A stretch of DNA of 64,000 nt. Source: Isoptericola croceus (lineage in GTDB: Bacteria > Actinomycetota > Actinomycetes > Actinomycetales > Cellulomonadaceae). Shown here piece by piece: positions 41,177 to 50,330 of the stretch (positions are counted from its first letter, which is position 1; each line of letters opens with the position of its first letter). The position numbers were made by a program, and so were the translations under genes. The notes beneath the pieces were generated by a model that was given only the letters and a program-made list of their open reading frames with translations, was not told the origin of the DNA and did not search any database. The stretch covers positions 62,001-126,000 of the forward strand of contig NZ_JARLLG010000006.1 of NCBI RefSeq assembly GCF_029382255.1. The letters are read 5' to 3'.

Positions 41177-43079
41177 TCAGGAACGTTCCGCTCCTTTATT
41201 CTGAGCATGTCGAACTTCTCTCGGGAGGGCCTGATGACCACCACCGCGAGCGCCACGGCCGCCCGCCTGCTGACGCTGCTCGGCCTGCTGCAGTCCCGCC
41301 CGGACTGGACCGGTCCCGAGCTCGCCGAGCGGCTCGACGTCACCGCCCGCACCGTCCGCCACGACGTCGCCCGCCTGCGCGACCTCGGCTACCCGGTCGA
41401 CGCCGTCCGCGGCCCCGGCGGGCGCTACCGCCTCGGTGCCGGGGCGCGCCTGCCGCCGCTCCTGCTCGACGACGCCGAGGCGGTCGCCGTCGCGGTCGGA
41501 CTGCGCAGCGCCACCGGGACCGCCGGGTTCGAGGAGTCCGGCCAGTCCGCACTGACCAAGCTGGAGCAGGTCATGCCGGAGCGTCTGCGGCGGCAGCTCG
41601 CCGCCCTGCGGTCCGCCAGCACCGCCGGGCCGGCGAACACGGACTCCGACGTCACGGACCCCGCCGTCGATCCCGACGCCCTGACCGCCGTCGCCACCGC
41701 GATCCGCGACCACCAGGGGCTGCGCTGCTTCTACCGCGAGGAGCCGCTCGAGCTTGAGCCGTACCACCTGGTCTCCTGGCAGCGCCGTTGGTTCCTCGTG
41801 GGGCGCGACGTCCGGACCGGGACCTGGGCGCCGTACCGCGTGGACTGGCTTGAGCTGCGCACGCCGGGCGGACGGCGCTTCGCACCGGAGCCCTTCCCCG
41901 GCGACCTCACCGAGTTCGTGGTCCGCGAGGTCGCGCGGACGGGCTGGGCCGTCCACGCCCGCATCACCGTCGACGCCACGGCCGAGGACGTGCTCGCGCG
42001 GATCAACCCGGCGGTCGGCACGGTCGAGCCGCTGCCCGACGGCCGCTGCGTGCTCGTCACCGGCGGCGACAGCGTCGAGACGGTCGCGGTGTGGATCGGC
42101 ATGCTCGGGTTCGACTTCCGCGCCACCGAGCCACCCGGGCTGGTGGCGCACCTGCGCGTGCTGGCCGCCCGCTACGCGCGGGCCGTCCCCGACTCCGGCT
42201 GACGAGACGGCTCGGTCCCGGCGCGCCACCAGCCAGACGGCCACCGCGCACACGAGCGCCCCCGGGATCGCGAGCAGCCCGGGCACCTGGCCGAGCTGCA
42301 ACCCCGCCCACACCGCGGTGACCGGCGGTGTGAGGTAGAGCAGCGTGCTCGCGGCCTGCGGCCCGCTCCGTCGCAGCACCACGAGGTAGCACCCGTACCC
42401 GCCGACCGTCGCCAGGACCACCAACCACACGACGGCCACCCAGAACCGGGGCGCGCCCTCGGGCGGCGCCAGCCGACCGGTCACGGCCGCGATGCCGACG
42501 AGGGCCGCGCCCGCCGCGAGGGTGTGCACGGCCAGGTCGCCGAGGAGGTCACCGCCGTCGGGCGCCCGACGCTCCAGGACCGTCCCCAGGGACATCGACA
42601 GCATGCCGCCGAGCGGGAGCAGGTACACCCACCACGGCGCCGTCCCCTGCCCGAGATCGCCGAGCACGACCAGCAGGACACCCGCCAACCCGAGGAGCAG
42701 CCCGAGGCGCTGGCCCGGCGTGGTGCGCTCGCCCCACCCCGCGTGCGCCAGCACCGCCACGACCAGCGGCTGCAGCGCGGCGACGAGCGCCGCCGTCCCG
42801 GGATCCACCCCCAGCCCGACACCCCCGATGATCCCGCCCAGGTAGCCGGCCTGGGTCAGCAGGCCGACGACGACGGCGTGGCGCGTGCGCCGGTGCGGCA
42901 CGCGACCGCGGCGAGCGCGCAGCACGGCGAGGACCGCGACGGCCAGCGCGCCGGCGAGCAGGTACCGCCAGGCGAGCAGGGTCAGCGGCGAGGCGTCCTG
43001 CGTGCCCAGCTCGGCTCCGATGAAGCCGGAGCTCCAGAACACGACCAGACCGACGGCCGCCAGGGTGTCTCGTCTCATG
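41177..43079 (-). CDS. EamA-family (DMT) transporter with no stop codon at its normal end
   Basis: The first ~290 residues are a normal EamA transporter with about ten transmembrane segments (VVFWSSGFIGAELG, LAWRYLLAGALAVAVLAVL, LLYLTPPVTAVWAGLQLGQ, AIPGALVCAVAVWLVARR). They end at about 42200. No in-frame stop occurs there: the frame stays open to 41177 and so runs antisense through the entire WYL gene, adding some 340 residues of Arg/Gly/Ala-rich sequence that look like an antisense shadow. The real protein end is therefore uncertain; a lost stop or a sequencing frameshift are both possible. It exports small metabolites, by family. It is divergent from a TetR regulator. Confidence 0.8.
41234..42202 (+). 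CDS. YafY-type HTH/WYL transcriptional regulator
   Basis: 322 residues. The N-terminal HTH_11 (RLLTLLGLLQSRPDWTGPEL, ARTVRHDVARLRDLGY) is followed by a WYL domain (about 165-235), in which LRCFYREEP and YHLVSWQRRWFLVGRD are visible, and then the WCX extension. WYL domains sense small ligands or nucleic-acid products. It probably regulates the divergent epoxide hydrolase gene across a 118-bp gap. The ATG at 41234 is chosen over 41207 because GGGAGGG precedes it by five bases. The whole gene lies opposite the 3' extension of the EamA frame. Confidence 0.9.
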   Translation: MTTTASATAARLLTLLGLLQSRPDWTGPELAERLDVTARTVRHDVARLRDLGYPVDAVRGPGGRYRLGAGARLPPLLLDDAEAVAVAVGLRSATGTAGFEESGQSALTKLEQVMPERLRRQLAALRSASTAGPANTDSDVTDPAVDPDALTAVATAIRDHQGLRCFYREEPLELEPYHLVSWQRRWFLVGRDVRTGTWAPYRVDWLELRTPGGRRFAPEPFPGDLTEFVVREVARTGWAVHARITVDATAEDVLARINPAVGTVEPLPDGRCVLVTGGDSVETVAVWIGMLGFDFRATEPPGLVAHLRVLAARYARAVPDSG

Positions 43080-43093
43080 GCAGCGACGTAACC

Positions 43094-43107
43094 ATACCGG
43101 TCTGTAT
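43094..43107. promoter_or_regulatory. TetR-type operator between EamA and TetR genes
   Basis: ATACCGGTCTGTAT, a near-palindrome of ATAC-N6-GTAT type, lies in the 63-bp gap between the divergent ATGs at 43079 and 43143, overlapping a TATACT -10-like element. Confidence 0.5.
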
Positions 43108-43142
43108 ACTCGCAGTACCCTCTTGACACCGCGGAGCACACC

Positions 43143-43754
43143 ATGCCGACCACGCTCGAGACCCCCGCCCCGATCTTCGCCGAGCCCGAGCTCACCCCGG
43201 CCGGCCACAGCCTCCTCGACGCCGCCAGCGAGCTCTTCTACGCCCGCGGCATCCGCGCCGTCGGCGTCGACCTCGTCGCCCTCGAGGCGGGCACGACGAA
43301 GAAGACGCTCTACGACCGCTTCGGGTCCAAGGACCGCCTCGTCGCCCAGTACCTCACCCGGCGCGGGGCCCGCTGGCAGCACCACGTCCTGTCGCTCGTC
43401 GCGGCACAGCCCGACCCCCGACAGCGCGTGCTCACGGTCTTCGACGCGCTCCAGGAGTGGCACGCCGGCCAGGACCGCGGGTGCGCCTTCGTCAACGCGC
43501 ACGCCGAGGTAGGCGCCGACGATCCCGCCACCCGCGACGTCGTCCGCCGCGAGAAGGACTGGATGCGGCGGCTCTTCGTCGCCCTCGCCAGCGGTGCCGG
43601 GCTCACCGACCCCCAGACGGCCGGCGCGTCCGTCCACCTGCTCTACGAGGGCGCCCTGGTGCTCTCCACGGCCGGCGGGCACCCGGCCGCGCTGGCCGAG
43701 GCCCGCACCGCGGTGGACGCGCTCCTGGCAGCATCAGCACGCGGCGACGAATGA
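43143..43754 (+). CDS. TetR-family regulator
   Basis: 203 residues. The HTH is N-terminal (LLDAASELFYARGIRAVGVDLV, GTTKKTLYDRFGSKDRLV), and the C-terminal helices form the ligand pocket (WHAGQDRGCAFVNAHAEVG is common in TetR_C_33-like members). It most likely represses the divergent EamA-type exporter from the ATAC-N6-GTAT site between them. The ATG at 43143 is close to that site. It is followed 29 bases later by hrpA. Confidence 0.9.
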   Translation: MPTTLETPAPIFAEPELTPAGHSLLDAASELFYARGIRAVGVDLVALEAGTTKKTLYDRFGSKDRLVAQYLTRRGARWQHHVLSLVAAQPDPRQRVLTVFDALQEWHAGQDRGCAFVNAHAEVGADDPATRDVVRREKDWMRRLFVALASGAGLTDPQTAGASVHLLYEGALVLSTAGGHPAALAEARTAVDALLAASARGDE

Positions 43755-43783
43755 GCTTGCGGGGCCTGGGAGAATGAGGGGTC

Positions 43784-46700
43784 GTGAGTACTCAGCCCTC
43801 CCCCGCCCCGCAGTCCGCCGACGACGGCGGCGCGCGCGGCGACCGCCGGGACCGTCGCGACGGCGGGCAGCACGCCGGCCAGGACGGCGCCCGACGACGT
43901 CGCGGCCGTGGGGCGCGGAAGTCCGGGAGCTCCCGGAACGGACGCGGTCCGGCGCGGGTGAGCCGCGACCAGCTCGAGCGTGCCGCCGCGGCGCGTGCCG
44001 CCGTCGTCGTCCCCGAGATCACGTACCCCGAGCAGCTGCCCGTCTCCGCCCGGCGCGAGGACATCGCCGCCGCGATCGAGAAGCACCAGGTCGTGGTCGT
44101 CGCGGGCGAGACCGGCTCGGGGAAGACGACGCAGCTCCCGAAGATCCTGCTGGACCTCGGCCGGGGGCGGGCCGGGCAGATCGGGCACACGCAGCCGCGG
44201 CGCATCGCGGCGCGATCGGTCGCCGAACGCGTGGCCGAAGAGCTGGACACCGAGCTCGGTGGCGTCGTCGGCTACCAGGTGCGGTTCACCGACACCTCCA
44301 GCGCGGACACGCTGGTCAAGGTGATGACCGACGGGATCCTGCTCGCGCAGATCCAGCGCGACCCGGAGCTGCTCGCCTACGACACGATCATCATCGACGA
44401 GGCGCACGAGCGGTCGCTCAACATCGACTTCCTGCTCGGCTACCTCTCCCGGCTGCTGCCGCGCCGCCCCGACCTCAAGCTGGTCATCACCTCCGCGACG
44501 ATCGACTCCGAACGGTTCGCGGCGCACTTCTCCCCGGCATCCTTGGCGCGCGGCGGCGGTGCGCCGGCCGCCGTCGTCGACGTCCTGCCGGACCACGCGC
44601 CGGTCATCGAGGTCACCGGGCGCACCTACCCCGTCGAGATCCGGTACCGGCCGCTGTCGCCGGACAGCGACCCGGACAAGCCGCAGAAGCGCAAGGGTGA
44701 GGAGAAGGATCTCGTCACCGGGATCGTCGAGGCCTGCGACGAGCTCATGCGCGAGGGCCCCGGCGACATCCTCGTGTTCCTCTCCGGCGAGCGCGAGATC
44801 CACGACGCCGCGGACGCCCTCGAGGGCCACCTCAAGGAACGCGCCCGCGACCCGAAGCACCCCCAGCACGTCGAGATCCTGCCGCTGTACTCGCGCCTCA
44901 GCGCCGCCGAGCAGCACCGGGTCTTCCAGCAGCACTCGAGCCGGCGGATCGTGCTGTCCACGAACGTGGCCGAGACCTCGCTGACCGTGCCCGGCATCCA
45001 CTACGTCGTCGACCCCGGCACCGCCCGCATCTCGCGGTACTCCAAGGCCACCAAGGTGCAGCGCCTGCCCATCGAGCCGATCAGCCGGGCGAGCGCCAAC
45101 CAGCGCTCCGGACGCTCCGGCCGCGTGGCGGACGGCGTCGCGATCCGGCTCTACGCCGAGGACGACTTCGAGGGCCGGCCCGAGTTCACCGAACCCGAGA
45201 TCCTGCGCACCTCCCTCGCGTCCGTGCTGCTGCAGATGATCTCCGTGGGCGTCGTGAACACTCCCGACGACGTCGCGAGGTTCCCGTTCGTCGAGCCGCC
45301 GGACACCCGGGCCGTGCGCGACGGCGTCCAGCTGCTCACCGAGCTCGGCGCGCTGACGACGCGCGACGGCACCGGGACGGCAGCAACGCGGCTCACCGAC
45401 GTCGGACGCTCCCTGGCGCAGCTGCCCATGGACCCGCGCCTGGCCCGCATGGTCATCGAGGGCGCCAGGCTCGGCGTCGCGCGCGAGGTCGCGATCATCG
45501 CCGCCGCCCTGTCCATCCAGGACCCGCGCGAACGGCCAGCGGAGTCCCGCGCGCAGGCCGACCAGATGCACGCCCGGTTCACCGACCCGACGTCGGACTT
45601 CCTCACCTACCTCAACCTGTGGGAGTACCTGCGCTCGCAGCAGCACGCGATGGGCTCCTCGGCGTTCCGGCGCACCTGCCGGGCCGAGTACATCAACTTC
45701 CTGCGCGTGCGCGAGTGGCAGGACGTCGTCGCCCAGCTCCGGCAGATGTCCGGCCCGCTGGGCATCGACCTGTCCCGCCCGGCCCGGGAGGCGCAGCCCG
45801 CCGACCCCGAGAACCCGGACGACTGGCGGCACGCGTGGGACGGGGACACCGTGCACCGGTCGCTGCTCGCCGGGCTGCTCTCTCAGATCGGCATGCAGGA
45901 GACCAGCGAGGTCAAGGCCTCGGCCGTGGCCCACCTGCGCGGCGAGGCCCGAGCCCGGGCACTGCGGCAGGCCGCCAAGCGCGCCCGCAACGAATACCTG
46001 GGAGCCCGCGGCGCCCGGTTCGCGATCTTCCCCGGGTCGCCGCTCAGCAAGAAGCCGCCGGCATGGATCATGGCGGGCGAGCTCGTGGAGACGTCCCGCC
46101 TGTGGGCCCGCGACGTCGCCCGCATCCAGCCCGAGTGGGCCGAGGAGCTCGCCGGCGACCTCGCCAAGCGCACCTACGCCGAACCACACTGGTCCTCCAA
46201 GCAGGGCGCGGCCATGGCCACCGAGAAGGTGCTGCTCTACGGCGTCCCCATCGTCGCCGACCGTCCGGTCCTTTTCGCCAAGGTCGACCCCGAGGCCGCC
46301 CGGGAGATGTTCGTCCGCCACGCCCTCGTCGAGGGGAAGTGGACCACCCACCACCGGTTCTTCGCCGAGAACCGTCGCCTGCTCGCCGAGGCCGAAGAGC
46401 TCGAGGCCCGCTCCCGGCAGCGCGGCCTCATGGCCACCGAGGACGACCTGTTCGCCTTCTACGACGAACGCGTCCCGGCGTCGGTGGTCAGCGCCCGGCA
46501 CTTCGACACCTGGTGGAAGAAGGCCCAGCACGACGACCCCGACCTGTTGACCCTCACGCTCGACCAGCTCGTCGACGCCGCCGCCGTGGACACCACCGAG
46601 TTCCCCGAGACGTGGACGCAGGGCGAGGTCACGCTGCCCCTCACCTACCAGTTCCAGCCCGGCACCGACGCCGACGGCGTCACCGTCCACGTCCCGCTCT

Positions 46701-48397
46701 CCATCCTCAACCGCGTCAGCCCGAGCGGGTTCGACTGGATGGTCCCCGGTCTGCTCGACGAGCTCTGCGTCGCGACCATCCGGTCGCTGCCCAAGGCCGT
46801 GCGCCGCGAGCTGGTGCCCGCCCCCGACGTCGGTGCCGCCGTCGCGCAGTGGCTCCGGGAGAACACGCCCGCGTGGGAGGACATGACGCGGGCCGGTGAC
46901 ATGGCGTCGCCGTTCCACGTCGAGTTCTCGCGCGCCGTGCGCGCGCTGCGCGACGTGATCATCCCCGACGAGGTCTGGGACGCCGAGCGCGTCGAGCGGC
47001 TGCCCGCCCACCTGCGGATGACGTTCCGCATCGAGGAGCCAGCGGCCGCGGCCGGCGCGTCGGGCTCGTCGCGCGACGCCCGCGGACGGAAGTCCGGCAA
47101 GGGGCGGTCGAAGCGCTCCACCCCCGCCGCACCCGTGCCGCTCGACGAGTCGAAGGACCTGCTGTCGCTGCAGAAGCGGCTGGCGCCACAGGCGGAGGCG
47201 GCCGTGCGGGCGGCGGTGAAGGGGGCGGTCGGGGTCGCGCTCGAGGAGGCGGCGCGGGCTGCTTCTGGGTCTGGTTCGGGGCCGTCGGGCACGGGTGTCG
47301 GTGCGCCGCCTCGCTCACGGGCCCCGGGGGGCCCTCCGCTACGGCTTGACGGCGGCGCACCGACACCCGTGCCCGACGGCGGTTCCTCACCCGCCGCGGG
47401 TGCTTCCCCTACCGCTGGGGTTGCGTCGAGCGGATCCGGTGCAGTGGTCGCGGAGGAGTCCGGGCTGACGGGATGGCCCGCGTCGTTGGTCGACGGGGTG
47501 TTGCCGCGGGTGGTGTCGACCGACCTCGGGGGCGGGGTCGTGGTGCAGGGGTACCCGGCGCTGGTCGAGGAGCGTGATGGAAAGGGTGCTCCTTCGGTGG
47601 CGCTGCGGGTGCTGGCCGACGCCGCCGGGCAGGACGCGGCGCACGAGCGCGGTGTGCGCCGGCTGCTGCTCACCGAGACGGCCCTGGCGACCGCGCGCAT
47701 CACGTCGCGGTGGACGTCGAAGCAGTCGCTGACGCTCGCCGCGGCGCCGTACCGGAACACCGAGGCGCTCGTCGCCGATCTCCAGCTCGCCGCGGTCACC
47801 GCGCTGACCAGCCCTGACGAGTCGAAGGCGCCCGGGACGCCGACCGGCGGACCCGTGGCTGTACAAGTGCGAGACGTTGACTCGTACAAGGCGGCCGTGG
47901 CCTTCGTGCGGGAGCACCTGGAGGACGAGGTGCACCGGATCGTCGGTCACGTCGTGGCTGCACTGAGCGCATGGCGGACCGTCGAGAACGAGGTGCGCTC
48001 GTCGTCGTCCCTCGCGCTGCTCAACACCCTCCAGGACATCCGCGACCACGTGGCCGGCCTGGTCCACGCAGGATTCGTCTCGGCGACCCCGCCGCGCCGG
48101 GTGCCGCACCTCGTGCGCTACCTGCGTGCGGCGTCGTACCGCCTGGAGAAGGCACAGTCGAACCCGCACCGCGACGCCGAGCTCGCCTGGAAGGTGCACG
48201 ACGTCGCGGAGGCGTACGAGCGGGCCCGGACCGCCTACACCTCCGGTGCGGCCGACCCGGCGCGCGCTGCGGAGCTGGCCGAGGTGCGCTGGCTGCTCGA
48301 GGAGCTGCGCGTGTCGCTGTTCGCGCAGCAGCTCGGCACCGACGGAGCGGTCAGCGAGAAGCGGATCCGCAAGATCCTCACGCCCGGCGGCTGGTGA
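43784..48397 (+). CDS. hrpA: ATP-dependent RNA helicase HrpA
   Basis: 1537 residues, longer than E. coli HrpA (about 1300). The N-terminus is a basic, disordered stretch (RRGRGARKSGSSRNGRG). The DExH core has Walker A GETGSGKTTQLPK (about 108) and DEAHERSLN (about 204), followed by SATID, FLSGEREI, STNVAETSLT and QRSGRSGR; then the HA2 and OB regions and the C-terminal DUF3418. A low-complexity linker of about 60 residues (1160-1220) interrupts DUF3418 and contains a 100-bp palindrome. HrpA rescues collided ribosomes in E. coli; the same role here is inferred. The start is GTG 43784 with GAGGG upstream. Confidence 0.95.
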   Translation: MSTQPSPAPQSADDGGARGDRRDRRDGGQHAGQDGARRRRGRGARKSGSSRNGRGPARVSRDQLERAAAARAAVVVPEITYPEQLPVSARREDIAAAIEKHQVVVVAGETGSGKTTQLPKILLDLGRGRAGQIGHTQPRRIAARSVAERVAEELDTELGGVVGYQVRFTDTSSADTLVKVMTDGILLAQIQRDPELLAYDTIIIDEAHERSLNIDFLLGYLSRLLPRRPDLKLVITSATIDSERFAAHFSPASLARGGGAPAAVVDVLPDHAPVIEVTGRTYPVEIRYRPLSPDSDPDKPQKRKGEEKDLVTGIVEACDELMREGPGDILVFLSGEREIHDAADALEGHLKERARDPKHPQHVEILPLYSRLSAAEQHRVFQQHSSRRIVLSTNVAETSLTVPGIHYVVDPGTARISRYSKATKVQRLPIEPISRASANQRSGRSGRVADGVAIRLYAEDDFEGRPEFTEPEILRTSLASVLLQMISVGVVNTPDDVARFPFVEPPDTRAVRDGVQLLTELGALTTRDGTGTAATRLTDVGRSLAQLPMDPRLARMVIEGARLGVAREVAIIAAALSIQDPRERPAESRAQADQMHARFTDPTSDFLTYLNLWEYLRSQQHAMGSSAFRRTCRAEYINFLRVREWQDVVAQLRQMSGPLGIDLSRPAREAQPADPENPDDWRHAWDGDTVHRSLLAGLLSQIGMQETSEVKASAVAHLRGEARARALRQAAKRARNEYLGARGARFAIFPGSPLSKKPPAWIMAGELVETSRLWARDVARIQPEWAEELAGDLAKRTYAEPHWSSKQGAAMATEKVLLYGVPIVADRPVLFAKVDPEAAREMFVRHALVEGKWTTHHRFFAENRRLLAEAEELEARSRQRGLMATEDDLFAFYDERVPASVVSARHFDTWWKKAQHDDPDLLTLTLDQLVDAAAVDTTEFPETWTQGEVTLPLTYQFQPGTDADGVTVHVPLSILNRVSPSGFDWMVPGLLDELCVATIRSLPKAVRRELVPAPDVGAAVAQWLRENTPAWEDMTRAGDMASPFHVEFSRAVRALRDVIIPDEVWDAERVERLPAHLRMTFRIEEPAAAAGASGSSRDARGRKSGKGRSKRSTPAAPVPLDESKDLLSLQKRLAPQAEAAVRAAVKGAVGVALEEAARAASGSGSGPSGTGVGAPPRSRAPGGPPLRLDGGAPTPVPDGGSSPAAGASPTAGVASSGSGAVVAEESGLTGWPASLVDGVLPRVVSTDLGGGVVVQGYPALVEERDGKGAPSVALRVLADAAGQDAAHERGVRRLLLTETALATARITSRWTSKQSLTLAAAPYRNTEALVADLQLAAVTALTSPDESKAPGTPTGGPVAVQVRDVDSYKAAVAFVREHLEDEVHRIVGHVVAALSAWRTVENEVRSSSSLALLNTLQDIRDHVAGLVHAGFVSATPPRRVPHLVRYLRAASYRLEKAQSNPHRDAELAWKVHDVAEAYERARTAYTSGAADPARAAELAEVRWLLEELRVSLFAQQLGTDGAVSEKRIRKILTPGGW
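47281..47380. repeat. Palindrome in frame inside hrpA
   Basis: Perfect 30-bp arms (47281-47310 with 47351-47380) enclose 40 bases with a nested GGGCCC hairpin (47319-47334). It encodes about 33 residues of the Gly/Pro/Ser-rich linker in the C-terminal region of HrpA, keeping frame. Perfect pairing inside a coding region shows it is not explained by protein sequence constraint. Confidence 0.9.
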
Positions 48398-48428
48398 GCC
48401 GACCCATCACGTTCCCTCCGGGAGAGAC

Positions 48429-49835
48429 ATGAGCGAAGACGACGGCACCCCCGCCGGACCGGCGGGCTCGTCAGCCGCCACGACCGTGCCTCGCGACCTC
48501 GTCCCGTTCCGCACCGCGGCGCGGGCGTGGTTCGCGATCTCGCTGCAGACGTTCGGCGGCCCGGCCGGACAGATCGCAGTCATGCAGCGCACGCTCGTCG
48601 ACGACAAGCGGTGGATCGGCCAGCGCCGGTTCATGCACGCGCTCAACTACTGCATGCTCCTGCCCGGACCCGAGGCCCAACAGCTCGCGGTGTACACGGG
48701 GTGGCTGCTCAACGGGAAGCGGGGAGGCCTGGTCGCCGGAACGCTGTTCGTCCTGCCCGGCATGCTCGCGCTGCTCGTCCTCTCCGCGGTGTACGTCGCG
48801 TTCGGCGACAACATCGCCGTCGCCGGCGTGTTCGCCGGTCTCGCTCCGGCGGTGCTCGCGATCGTCGTGCAGGCCGTGCTCCGGGTCGGCGGACGAGCGC
48901 TGACGAGCCCCGCCCTGATCGTCCTCGCGATCGCCTCGTTCCTCGCCCTGGCGGTGTTCGCGGTGCCCTTCCCCTTCGTGGTGCTGGGCTCGGGCGTGCT
49001 GGGGTGGGCAGTCCACCGGTACGCCCCCGGATGGATCGACGCTCCTGTCCGGCGCGAGCAGGCCGACGGGCCTACGCCGCTCATCGCCGACGACGCCCTC
49101 CACTCCGAGCAGCCGTCGGCGCGCCGCACCGTACGCGTGCTCGCGGTCGGCCTGCTCGCCTGGGGCGCGCCGGTCGTCGCGGTCGCGCTGCTCACTGGCA
49201 TCGGCAGCGTCTTCACGCAGCAGGGCCTGTTCTTCTCCGGCGCAGCGCTCGTCACGTTCGGCGGCGCGTACGCCGTGCTCGCCTACGTCGCCCAGCAGGC
49301 TGTGCAGACCTATGCCTGGGTCACGCCTGGCGAGATGACCAAGGGCCTGGCGCTGGCCGAGACCACGCCGGGACCGCTGATCATGGTGGTCCAGTTCGTC
49401 GCGTTCCTCGGCGCCTACCGCAATCCCGGTGACCTCGACCCGTGGGTCGCCGCCGTCGTCGCCGCCCTGCTGACCACGTGGGTCACGTTCGTCCCGTCCT
49501 TCTTGTTCATCTTTCTCGGCGCCCCTTACGTCGAGCTGCTGCGCCACAACCGCACCCTCTCGGCGTCGCTCACCGCGATCACGGCCGCCGTCGTCGGCGT
49601 CATCGCCAACCTGGCCCTCTACTTCGCCACGCACACGCTCTTCGCGGCATCGAGCCTGTGGACGGCGGGACCGATCAGGATCAACATCCCCGACGTCACC
49701 ACCGTCCAGCCCGCGGTGGTGGGCATCGCCGCCGTCGCCGCGCTCCTCGTGTTCGTCGCGCGCTGGTCCGTCCTGCGGACCTTGGGCGTGTGCGCGGCCC
49801 TCGGCCTGGTGCTCGCCCTGGCGGGTCTCCTGTGA
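48429..49835 (+). CDS. chrA: Chromate transporter ChrA (CHR family, two-domain)
   Basis: 468 residues with about ten to twelve transmembrane segments. Both halves carry the CHR-type motif: FGGPAGQIAVMQR in the N-terminal half and VTFGGAYAVLAYV in the C-terminal half, with GWLLNGKRGGLVAGTLFVLPG and EMTKGLALAETTPGPLIMVVQF. Family members export chromate using the proton gradient and confer resistance. The ATG at 48429 follows GGGAGAGAC, 31 bases after the hrpA stop, so it may be co-transcribed with hrpA. No chrB-type regulator is adjacent. Confidence 0.9.
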   Translation: MSEDDGTPAGPAGSSAATTVPRDLVPFRTAARAWFAISLQTFGGPAGQIAVMQRTLVDDKRWIGQRRFMHALNYCMLLPGPEAQQLAVYTGWLLNGKRGGLVAGTLFVLPGMLALLVLSAVYVAFGDNIAVAGVFAGLAPAVLAIVVQAVLRVGGRALTSPALIVLAIASFLALAVFAVPFPFVVLGSGVLGWAVHRYAPGWIDAPVRREQADGPTPLIADDALHSEQPSARRTVRVLAVGLLAWGAPVVAVALLTGIGSVFTQQGLFFSGAALVTFGGAYAVLAYVAQQAVQTYAWVTPGEMTKGLALAETTPGPLIMVVQFVAFLGAYRNPGDLDPWVAAVVAALLTTWVTFVPSFLFIFLGAPYVELLRHNRTLSASLTAITAAVVGVIANLALYFATHTLFAASSLWTAGPIRINIPDVTTVQPAVVGIAAVAALLVFVARWSVLRTLGVCAALGLVLALAGLL

Positions 49836-49934
49836 CCGCGTCGTAGCTCGAGCCACGGATCCGCCCGCTCATTCCGCGAGGTGTCCGGCGTCGGGCATGC
49901 CTCGCGACGGCGCGTCGACACTGACTGAGGGCGC

Positions 49935-50002
49935 TCTGGTCGTCATTCCGTGTTCTGCGCGGCAGTCCGGACTGCCGCGCAGAACACGGAATGACGACCA
50001 GA
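49935..50002. repeat. Palindrome E, 68 bp, perfect and without spacer
   Basis: Two 34-nt arms (49935-49968 and 49969-50002) are exact reverse complements with no loop bases. It lies between chrA and the PspC-domain gene, both on the plus strand, with no obvious gene in the 250-bp gap. Its centre, GCGGCAGTCCGGACTGCCGC, resembles the centre of palindrome C. Confidence 0.95.
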
Positions 50003-50085
50003 CCGGCGACGCGTCAGGGTGAACCAGGGTCGAGTCCGGGAATCGCCCGATACCGAGCGGCCGCCGTCGTGCCTAGTGTCGAAGC

Positions 50086-50304
50086 ATGAGCAACCCTCAG
50101 AGCAGCACCCAGCAGCCTCGCAAGCTCTACCGCCCGGCCAACGGCCGCGTGTTCGGCGGCGTGTGCGCCGGCATCGCGGACTACTTCGGCTGGGACCGCA
50201 CCCTCGTGCGCGTCCTCACCGTGGCGTCGATCCTGATCCCCGGCCCGCAGGTCCTGGCCTACATCGTGTTCTGGATCCTCATGCCGGACGAGCGCAAGGC
50301 CTAG
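50086..50304 (+). CDS. PspC-domain membrane protein
   Basis: 72 residues. A single PspC domain: KLYRPANGRVFGGVCAGIADYFGWDRTLVRVL followed by one or two hydrophobic stretches (ILIPGPQVLAYIVFWILMP). Such small proteins are linked to envelope stress responses and membrane maintenance. It is monocistronic. The repeat locus 4 follows its stop. Confidence 0.9.
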   Translation: MSNPQSSTQQPRKLYRPANGRVFGGVCAGIADYFGWDRTLVRVLTVASILIPGPQVLAYIVFWILMPDERKA

Positions 50305-50330
50305 GCCTGAGCGCTCCCACGACGCGAGGC

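Noticed and set aside
43643-47011. A 1122-residue open frame on the minus strand opposite hrpA
   Set aside because: The translation is Gly/Arg/Val/His-rich without motifs and lies entirely antisense to a clear HrpA with all helicase motifs; it is a GC-bias shadow.
47281-47380. Palindrome explained by repeated codons such as GTG CCC GAC GGC
   Set aside because: That run recurs in the window, but the two arms are read in opposite senses and different frames and match over 30 bp exactly, which codon bias does not produce.
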